This document shows, piece by piece, positions 15,247 to 20,043 of a DNA stretch of 20,043 nt. The translations under genes and the position numbers were made by a program. The notes below the pieces were generated by a model, which ran no database searches, had not been told where the DNA came from, and was given only the letters and a program-made list of their open reading frames with translations. The stretch's first letter is position 1; each line of letters opens with the position of its first letter. The stretch is from VBDM01 sp035280025 (lineage in GTDB: Bacteria; Pseudomonadota; Gammaproteobacteria; Burkholderiales; SG8-39): the NCBI GenBank assembly GCA_035280025.1, contig DATEGT010000153.1:1-20043 (forward strand), written 5' to 3'.

Positions 15247-16805
15247 TCCCATTCGATCGTCGCCGGAGGCTTGCCCGACACGTCGTATACCACGCGATTG
15301 ATCCCGCGCACTTCGTTGATGATGCGGTTGGACACCTTCGCGAGCAGCTCGTGCGGCAGCGGCGCCCAATGCGCGGTCATGAAATCGGCCGTCTGCACCG
15401 CACGGAGCGCCACGACGTATTCGTAGGTACGTCCATCCCCCATGACGCCCACCGACCTGACCGGCAGGAATACCGCGAACGCCTGCGCCACCTTGTCGTA
15501 CCAGCCGGCGGCGCGAAGTTCATCGATGAAAATCGCGTCGGCGCGGCGCAGGAGATCCGGGTACTCGCGCCTCACCTCGCCGAGGATGCGCACGCCCAGC
15601 CCCGGACCCGGGAACGGGTGCCGGAACACCATTTCGCGCGGCAGCCCCAGCGCGAGCCCCAGCTCGCGCACTTCGTCCTTGAACAGATCGCGCAGCGGCT
15701 CGAGCAGCTTGAGGTGCAGCGTCTCGGGCAGGCCGCCGACGTTGTGATGCGACTTGATGGTGTGCGCCTTCTTGGTCTTGGCGCCGGCCGACTCGATCAC
15801 GTCGGGATAGATCGTCCCCTGGGCGAGCCACTTCACGTTGCTGAACTTCTTCGCCTCGCCCTGGAAAACCTCGACGAACTCGCGCCCGATGATCTTGCGC
15901 TTCGCCTCGGGATCGCCGACGCCCGCGAGCGCGCCGAGAAAGCGCGCCGAGGCGTCGACGAGATCCACCTTGACGCCGAGATGCTTCGAGAACGTCTCCA
16001 TCACCTGCCTCGCCTCGTTCAGGCGCAGCAGCCCCGTGTCGACAAACACGCAGGTGAGCTGGTCGCCGATCGCGCGGTGAATCAGCGCCGCGGCCACGGC
16101 CGAGTCCACGCCGCCCGAGAGCCCGAGCAAGACTTCCTCCTTGCCCACCTCGCGCCGGATCTTCTCGACGGCCTCGGCCGCGTAGTCGGGTATGTTCCAG
16201 TCGTCTCCGCAGCCGCAGATCTTGTGCACGAAGCGCCCGAGGATGGCGCCGCCCTGCCGCGTGTGCGTCACCTCCGGATGGAACTGCACGCCGTAGAAGC
16301 CGCGCGACTCGTCGGCCATCCCGGCGATCGGCGTCGATTCGTTGCTCGCGATGACCTTGAAGCCCGCGGGCAGCGCGGTAACCTTGTCGCCGTGGCTCAT
16401 CCAAACGTCCAGGAGCCCGTGCTTCTCGCCGTTGATGCGATCCTGGATCCCGTCGAGCAGCTTCGAGTGGCCCCGCGCGCGGACCTCGGCGTACCCGAAC
16501 TCGCGGACCCTGGAATTCTCGACCTGCCCGCCGAGCTGCGCCGCCATGGTCTGCATGCCGTAGCAGATGCCGAGCACCGGCACCCCGAGGCTGAACACGG
16601 CGTCGGGCGCCTTGGGCGTCGCGTCCTCGTAGACCGACGCCGGGCCGCCGGAGAGAATCACCCCGCGCGGGGCGAACTCGCGGACGAACCCTTCGCTCAC
16701 GTCGAAAGGATGCAGCTCGCAATAGACCTTCGCTTCCCGGACCCGGCGCGCGATCAGCTGCGAGTATTGCGCGCCGAAATCGAGGATGAGGATCTTGTCG
16801 TGCAC
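15243..16805 (-). CDS. guaA: GMP synthase (glutamine-hydrolysing)
   Basis: Converts XMP to GMP using glutamine and ATP, the last step of guanine nucleotide synthesis. The 520 residues fit the family. The N-terminal class I glutamine amidotransferase has the Cys81 nucleophile (LGICYGMQ), His176 and Glu178 (QFHPEV). The ATP-pyrophosphatase P-loop SGGVDS is at about 230-235. The C-terminal dimerisation domain ends PPATIEWE. The start is GTG at 16803-16805, immediately next to the guaB TAG with no gap, so translation is coupled to guaB. Its TGA overlaps tadA. Confidence 0.97.
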   Translation of the reverse strand: MHDKILILDFGAQYSQLIARRVREAKVYCELHPFDVSEGFVREFAPRGVILSGGPASVYEDATPKAPDAVFSLGVPVLGICYGMQTMAAQLGGQVENSRVREFGYAEVRARGHSKLLDGIQDRINGEKHGLLDVWMSHGDKVTALPAGFKVIASNESTPIAGMADESRGFYGVQFHPEVTHTRQGGAILGRFVHKICGCGDDWNIPDYAAEAVEKIRREVGKEEVLLGLSGGVDSAVAAALIHRAIGDQLTCVFVDTGLLRLNEARQVMETFSKHLGVKVDLVDASARFLGALAGVGDPEAKRKIIGREFVEVFQGEAKKFSNVKWLAQGTIYPDVIESAGAKTKKAHTIKSHHNVGGLPETLHLKLLEPLRDLFKDEVRELGLALGLPREMVFRHPFPGPGLGVRILGEVRREYPDLLRRADAIFIDELRAAGWYDKVAQAFAVFLPVRSVGVMGDGRTYEYVVALRAVQTADFMTAHWAPLPHELLAKVSNRIINEVRGINRVVYDVSGKPPATIEWE

Positions 16806-18266
16806 CTACTCGACCTGGTAGTTGGGCGCTTCCTTGACGATCTGCACGTCATGGACGTGTGATTCGCGCAGGCCCGCGCCGGTGATCTCCACGAACTGGG
16901 TGCGGAGGCGCATGGCGTCGATGTCTTCGCACCCGCAGTAGCCCATGCTCGCGCGCACGCCGCCCATGAGCTGCTCGATCACGCGCGCCACCGACCCCTT
17001 GTAGGGGACGCGGCCCTCGACACCCTCGGGCACCAGCTTGTCGGCGTGCACCGACGAGTCCTGGAAGTAGCGGTCGGCCGCCCCCTGCTGCATCGCCGAA
17101 AGGGACCCCATGCCGCGATAGGACTTGTACGAACGCCCCTGGAAGAGCTCGATCTCTCCCGGCGACTCCTCGGTGCCGGCGAACAGGCTCCCGAGCATGA
17201 CCGCGTGCGCGCCCGCGGCGATCGCCTTGGCGACATCGCCCGAAAAGCGCACGCCGCCGTCCGCGACGAGCGGCACGCCGATTTTTTCCAGCGCCTGGGC
17301 GACGTTCTGGATCGCGGTGATCTGCGGTATCCCGACTCCCGCCACGATGCGGGTGGTGCAGATCGAGCCCGGGCCGATGCCGACCTTGACCGCGTCGGCG
17401 CCCGCGTCGACCAGCGCCTTGGCGCCGTCCGCCGTCGCGATATTCCCGCCGATCACTTCCGCCGCCCCGGCGTTCTTCTTGACCCAGCTCAGCCGGTCGA
17501 TCACGCCTTGCGAGTGCCCGTGCGCGGTGTCCACGACGATCACGTCCACCCCGGCTTCGACGAGCACCTCGACGCGCTCCTCCGTGCCTTCGCCGACGCC
17601 CACCGCGGCGCCGACGCGCAGCTTGCCGTGCTGGTCCTTGGCGGCGTCCGGGTGCTCGCTCGATTTGAGGATGTCCTTCACGGTGATCAGCCCGCGCAGC
17701 TCGAAGCCGTCGCGCACTACGAGGACGCGTTCCAGACGGTGCTTGTGCAGCAGCGCGCGCGCTTCCTCCGGGCTCGCGCCCTCCTTCACGTAGATCAGCC
17801 GCTCGCGCGGGGTCATGATCGAGCGCACCAGCGCGTCGAGATTGGTCTCGAAGCGATAGTCGCGGTTGGTGACCATTCCCACGACTTTTCCCTTCTCCAC
17901 CACCGGGAATCCCGAAACGCGGTACTGCTGCGTGAGCGCGAGGAGCTCGCGCACCGTGATGTCCGGCGATACGGTCACCGGATCGCGCAGCACGCCCGAT
18001 TCGTAGCGCTTCACCTTGGCGACTTCGGCGGCCTGCTTCTTCGCCGGGAGATTCTTGTGGACGATGCCGATGCCACCTTCCTGCGCGATCGCGATGGCAA
18101 GGCGCGACTCGGTGACGGTGTCCATCGCCGCGGAAATGAGCGGGATGTTGAGATGGATCTTGCGCGTGAGGCGCGTTCTTAGGCTGACTTCTCGGGGGAG
18201 GACGCGGGAGTGGGCCGGGACGAGGAGGACATCGTCAAAGGTGAGAGCCTTCTGAACCAGACGCAT
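16806..18266 (-). CDS. guaB: IMP dehydrogenase
   Basis: Oxidises IMP to XMP with NAD+, the committed step to guanine nucleotides. The 486 residues match bacterial IMPDH. The barrel starts MRLVQKALTFDDVLLVPAHS. Two CBS domains span about 93-205. Catalytic Cys303 lies in GIGPGSICTTRI, and the mobile flap contains GAADRYFQD with the catalytic Arg-Tyr. The ATG at 18264-18266 is chosen over an in-frame ATG seven codons upstream (18287). The upstream one overlaps the TATAAT of the promoter and cannot be in the mRNA, and family members begin MRLVQKAL. It is the first gene of the guaB-guaA-tadA run. Confidence 0.97.
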   Translation of the reverse strand: MRLVQKALTFDDVLLVPAHSRVLPREVSLRTRLTRKIHLNIPLISAAMDTVTESRLAIAIAQEGGIGIVHKNLPAKKQAAEVAKVKRYESGVLRDPVTVSPDITVRELLALTQQYRVSGFPVVEKGKVVGMVTNRDYRFETNLDALVRSIMTPRERLIYVKEGASPEEARALLHKHRLERVLVVRDGFELRGLITVKDILKSSEHPDAAKDQHGKLRVGAAVGVGEGTEERVEVLVEAGVDVIVVDTAHGHSQGVIDRLSWVKKNAGAAEVIGGNIATADGAKALVDAGADAVKVGIGPGSICTTRIVAGVGIPQITAIQNVAQALEKIGVPLVADGGVRFSGDVAKAIAAGAHAVMLGSLFAGTEESPGEIELFQGRSYKSYRGMGSLSAMQQGAADRYFQDSSVHADKLVPEGVEGRVPYKGSVARVIEQLMGGVRASMGYCGCEDIDAMRLRTQFVEITGAGLRESHVHDVQIVKEAPNYQVE

Positions 18267-18285
18267 GACCACACCCAAAAGGCGC

Positions 18286-18314
18286 ATTATACGCGGGTCG
18301 CAACTCCCGGTAAA
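18286..18314 (-). promoter_or_regulatory. guaB promoter
   Basis: On the minus strand, TTTACC (18309-18314) and TATAAT (18286-18291) are separated by 17 bp. Transcription would begin near 18279, leaving about a 13-nt leader before the guaB ATG at 18266. The -10 excludes the upstream ATG as start. The overall position matches a guaBA operon promoter. Confidence 0.7.
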
Positions 18315-18341
18315 TCCTGCACTTTTCGGTCAACCGTGCAA

Positions 18342-18371
18342 TTGACTGGCGCGTCGGAACTGGAGTAAGGT
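18342..18371 (+). promoter_or_regulatory. Promoter for the DUF4124 gene
   Basis: TTGACT (18342-18347) is a near-consensus -35, with an 18-bp spacer to TAAGGT (18366-18371), a weak -10. Transcription would start near 18378, about 21 nt before the ATG, and GGGGAA precedes the ATG as a possible ribosome binding site. It is divergent from the guaB promoter. Confidence 0.5.
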
Positions 18372-18398
18372 GCGCCTCACCCGACCGGGGAACTCGCA

Positions 18399-18890
18399 AT
18401 GATTCGCCTCGTACTTTTCGCGTCCGCGATTCTCGCCGCAGCCTCGGCGCAGGCCCAGGTCTACAAGTGCCTCGATGCGAGCGGCCGGACCGTATACAGG
18501 CAGGATCCCTGCCCGCCCAGCATGAAGCGCGAAGCGATGTCCAAGGGCGGCATTCCGCGGGCCGCAGCGGCAGCGCCCGCCGACGCCGACGCGGCGTCCA
18601 AGGGAGACGCCGCCAAGGGCGCGCCCAAGACGCCGGCGCAGCAGGAGCAGGCCTTCCGCAAGCGCCAGCAGGATGCGGCGAAGGCCGCGAAGGATGCCGG
18701 GCAGAAGGATGCCCAGGCCCAGGCCAAGGAAGCGAACTGCCGCAACGCGAGGCAGCGCCTCGCGCAATACGAGATCGGCGGCCGCATCTCCAGGGTCGAC
18801 GAGAACGGCGAGCGCTACTACATGGACGACGCCCAGATCGATTCGGAGAAGGCGCGCGCGCGCGCCGACGTCGCGCAGTATTGCGGCTGA
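18399..18890 (+). CDS. DUF4124 domain secreted protein
   Basis: 163-residue exported protein. The signal peptide MIRLVLFASAILAAASAQA is followed by a likely cleavage site (AQA-Q, residues 17-20). The DUF4124 core is at about 20-40: QVYKCLDASGRTVYRQDPCP with Cys24 and Cys38, typical of this small periplasmic domain. The rest is low-complexity: an Ala-rich linker (AAAAAPADADAASKGD) and a predicted coiled coil of Gln/Lys/Ala (about 70-115). A closing segment with Cys and the motif ISRVDENGERYYMDD follows. The function is unknown. It converges on rnfH, with only 3 bp between stop codons. Confidence 0.85.
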   Translation: MIRLVLFASAILAAASAQAQVYKCLDASGRTVYRQDPCPPSMKREAMSKGGIPRAAAAAPADADAASKGDAAKGAPKTPAQQEQAFRKRQQDAAKAAKDAGQKDAQAQAKEANCRNARQRLAQYEIGGRISRVDENGERYYMDDAQIDSEKARARADVAQYCG

Positions 18891-18899
18891 GCTTCAGCC
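18885..18899. terminator. Short hairpin spanning two convergent stop codons
   Basis: GGCTGA-GCT-TCAGCC is a perfect 6-bp stem with a 3-nt loop centred on the DUF4124/rnfH junction. It includes both stop codons: TGA at 18888-18890 on the plus strand and TGA at 18894-18896 on the minus. Neither arm is followed by a T-tract, so as a rho-independent terminator it is weak. It could be simply a consequence of the two stops and their neighbouring bases. Confidence 0.3.
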
Positions 18900-19166
18900 C
18901 CTCGCGCGCTTGTTCGCGCGCGTCCGCCTGAGGTCCTTGGGATCGGCGCGGAGCGGCCGGTAGATCTCCACCCGGTCCCCGTCCCGCACGAGCGTTTCTG
19001 CGGGCACCGCCTTGCCGTAGATTCCGACGCGCTCGGCCGCGGCAGCTCCGGGCAGGCCGCTCGCCGCGAGCGCATCCTTCACCGTGCTCCCCGCCTCCAG
19101 CTCGACGCGGCGCAGCGACTGCCGCTCCGGGAGCGCTAGAACCACCTCGACGGTGATCCGGCTCAC
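18894..19166 (-). CDS. rnfH: RnfH family ubiquitin-like protein
   Basis: 90-residue beta-grasp protein of the RnfH/UPF0125 family. It starts SRITVEVVLALPERQ, with GSTVKDALAASG in the middle. The conserved ending VEIYRPLRADPKDLRRTRA is at about 65-84. Members are small cytoplasmic proteins of unsettled function, often next to ratA. The ATG at 19164-19166 overlaps the ratA stop by 4 bp (ATGA), so the two are coupled. Low Cys content and no catalytic motif are as expected. Confidence 0.9.
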   Translation of the reverse strand: MSRITVEVVLALPERQSLRRVELEAGSTVKDALAASGLPGAAAAERVGIYGKAVPAETLVRDGDRVEIYRPLRADPKDLRRTRANKRARG

Positions 19167-19600
19167 GCGTCCCCGAACCGACGGTCGGCGCGGCGCGCAA
19201 AGGCGTCCACGAGGCTGTTGGCGATCTCGTCGAACACGGCCCCGATCACCTTTTCGAGCAGCGCGCTCGCAAACTCATAGCGCAGGCTCAGCTCCACCTT
19301 GCAGGCCCAGTCCGACAAGGGCGTAAACCGCCAGCTTCCCTCGAGGCTGCGGAACGGACCCGAAACAAGCTTCATGTCGATGCGCTCCTTCCCGCGGTCC
19401 AGGTTTTCCGTGGTGAATTCCTCGGTGAGCCCGCGAAAATTGATCCGCAGCGTCGCGACGGTACGGCCCGGCCCCCGCTCGGACACGCGCGCCCGGTCGC
19501 ACCAGGGCAGAAACTCGGGATAGGACTCTATCTCCGAGACCAGCGCGAACATCTGGTGCGCGCTGTGACTCACCAGAGCCGAGCGGCCGACGCTGCTCAT
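19163..19600 (-). CDS. ratA: RatA-family START/Coq10-like protein
   Basis: 145-residue polyketide cyclase/START-domain protein of the RatA/Coq10 type. Early signature FALVSEIESYPEFLPWCDRARV (near 18-39) and LRYEFASALLEKVIG near 106-120 are typical. E. coli RatA binds 50S subunits and inhibits 70S assembly; many homologues are instead ubiquinone-binding Coq10-like proteins, so the activity here is not settled. The ATG is at 19598-19600. It is divergent from smpB (38-bp gap), a common arrangement in proteobacteria. A TCGTCA-17 bp-TAGAAT pair on the minus strand (19617-19645) is a plausible promoter. Confidence 0.92.
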   Translation of the reverse strand: MSSVGRSALVSHSAHQMFALVSEIESYPEFLPWCDRARVSERGPGRTVATLRINFRGLTEEFTTENLDRGKERIDMKLVSGPFRSLEGSWRFTPLSDWACKVELSLRYEFASALLEKVIGAVFDEIANSLVDAFARRADRRFGDA

Positions 19601-19616
19601 CGTTGTAAAATCGAAA

Positions 19617-19645
19617 ATTCTATCGGAACCGGATCGCCGTGACGA
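19617..19645 (-). promoter_or_regulatory. Putative ratA promoter
   Basis: On the minus strand, TCGTCA (19640-19645, 4 of 6 matches) and TAGAAT (19617-19622) are spaced by 17 bp. The leader to the ATG at 19600 would be about 10 nt. The -35 lies in the first codons of smpB, so this is only moderately supported. Confidence 0.4.
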
Positions 19646-20043
19646 TCGTCGAGAATCGCAAGGCGCAGCACGACTACTTCATCGAGGAGCGTTACGAGGC
19701 CGGACTCGCGCTCGCGGGTTGGGAAGTGAAGGCGATCCGGGCGGGGCGCGCCCAGCTCAAGGAAGCTTACGTGATGGTCGCGAACGAGGAGATCTTCCTG
19801 ATTGGCGCGCACATCAGCCCGCTTGCCGCCGCCTCCACCCACGTCCAGGCCGACCCGGTGCGCACGCGCAAGCTGCTCCTGCACGCCGAGGAGATCCGCC
19901 GGCTGATCGGCAAGGTCGACCGCGCCGGGTATACGCTGGTGCCGCTCGACCTGCACTACGTGCGCGGGCGCGTCAAGATCAACATCGGCCTTGCGAAGGG
20001 CAAGAAGCAGCACGACAAGCGCGCGGCGGAACGGGAAAAGGAG
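19639..20043 (+). CDS. smpB: SsrA-binding protein SmpB (runs off right edge)
   Basis: tmRNA-binding partner in trans-translation, rescuing stalled ribosomes. 135 codons are visible of about 150-160 usual; the C-terminal tail is cut off. Start GTG at 19639-19641 reads TIVENRKAQHDYFIEERYEAGLAL. The family motifs GWEVKAIRAGRAQLKEAYV, RTRKLLLH and GKKQHDKRAAEREK near the end are clear. No ATG alternative exists upstream. It is divergent from ratA-rnfH. A TAAAAT at 19606-19611 may be its -10. Confidence 0.95.
   Translation, partial: MTIVENRKAQHDYFIEERYEAGLALAGWEVKAIRAGRAQLKEAYVMVANEEIFLIGAHISPLAAASTHVQADPVRTRKLLLHAEEIRRLIGKVDRAGYTLVPLDLHYVRGRVKINIGLAKGKKQHDKRAAEREKE

Noticed and set aside
15090..16862. 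Long 590-residue plus-strand open frame opposite guaA
   Set aside because: It lies antisense to complete guaA and its composition (His/Arg/Ala/Leu-rich, no motif) is that of a GC-rich shadow frame.
17046..18182. Open frame of 378 residues opposite guaB
   Set aside because: Antisense to IMPDH with catalytic motifs intact on the other strand; no recognisable domain.

Overview
The window looks like a chromosomal housekeeping region of a GC-rich betaproteobacterium. The evidence is the set of neighbourhoods: lexA divergent from a DUF3460 gene, mltG-tmk-holB-tatD, ygfZ-DUF4936-NRDE, guaB-guaA-tadA, and ratA-rnfH divergent from smpB. No rRNA, tRNA, CRISPR array, insertion sequence or phage gene is visible. 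Genes are tightly packed, with many 1-17 bp overlaps. Placement below class level cannot be made from this sequence alone.

Left part (1-4806). The 5' portion of lexA runs off the left edge on the minus strand, with an SOS box embedded in its promoter. Divergent from it are a small DUF3460 gene and a TPR lipoprotein frame that has no ordinary start codon. After a short AT-rich gap comes the minus-strand operon mltG-tmk-holB-tatD (murein lytic transglycosylase, dTMP kinase, DNA polymerase III delta', TatD hydrolase).

Centre (4866-11752). ygfZ, a DUF4936 gene and an NRDE/TANGO2-family gene run on the plus strand, converging on a GNAT acetyltransferase with overlapping 3' ends. Next is the most distinctive block: a class II aldolase-SDR fusion, mtnA (methylthioribose-1-phosphate isomerase) and a transglutaminase-like lipoprotein, each overlapping the next. 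The aldolase-mtnA pairing suggests a route that converts 5'-deoxyadenosine or methylthioadenosine leftovers to DHAP plus an aldehyde, which the fused SDR could then reduce or oxidise. This is inference.

Right part (11766-20043). An orphan lipoprotein with an FN3-like domain and propeller-like repeats lies on the minus strand. Next to it is the six-gene minus-strand run guaB-guaA-tadA-L,D-transpeptidase-small membrane protein-GT2 glycosyltransferase (read 18266 to 13146). Divergent from guaB is a DUF4124 secreted protein gene, converging on ratA-rnfH. smpB starts at 19639 and runs off the right edge.

Several predicted promoters lie very close to start codons (guaB, ratA, lexA, the aldolase fusion), so short or absent leaders seem common in this stretch.
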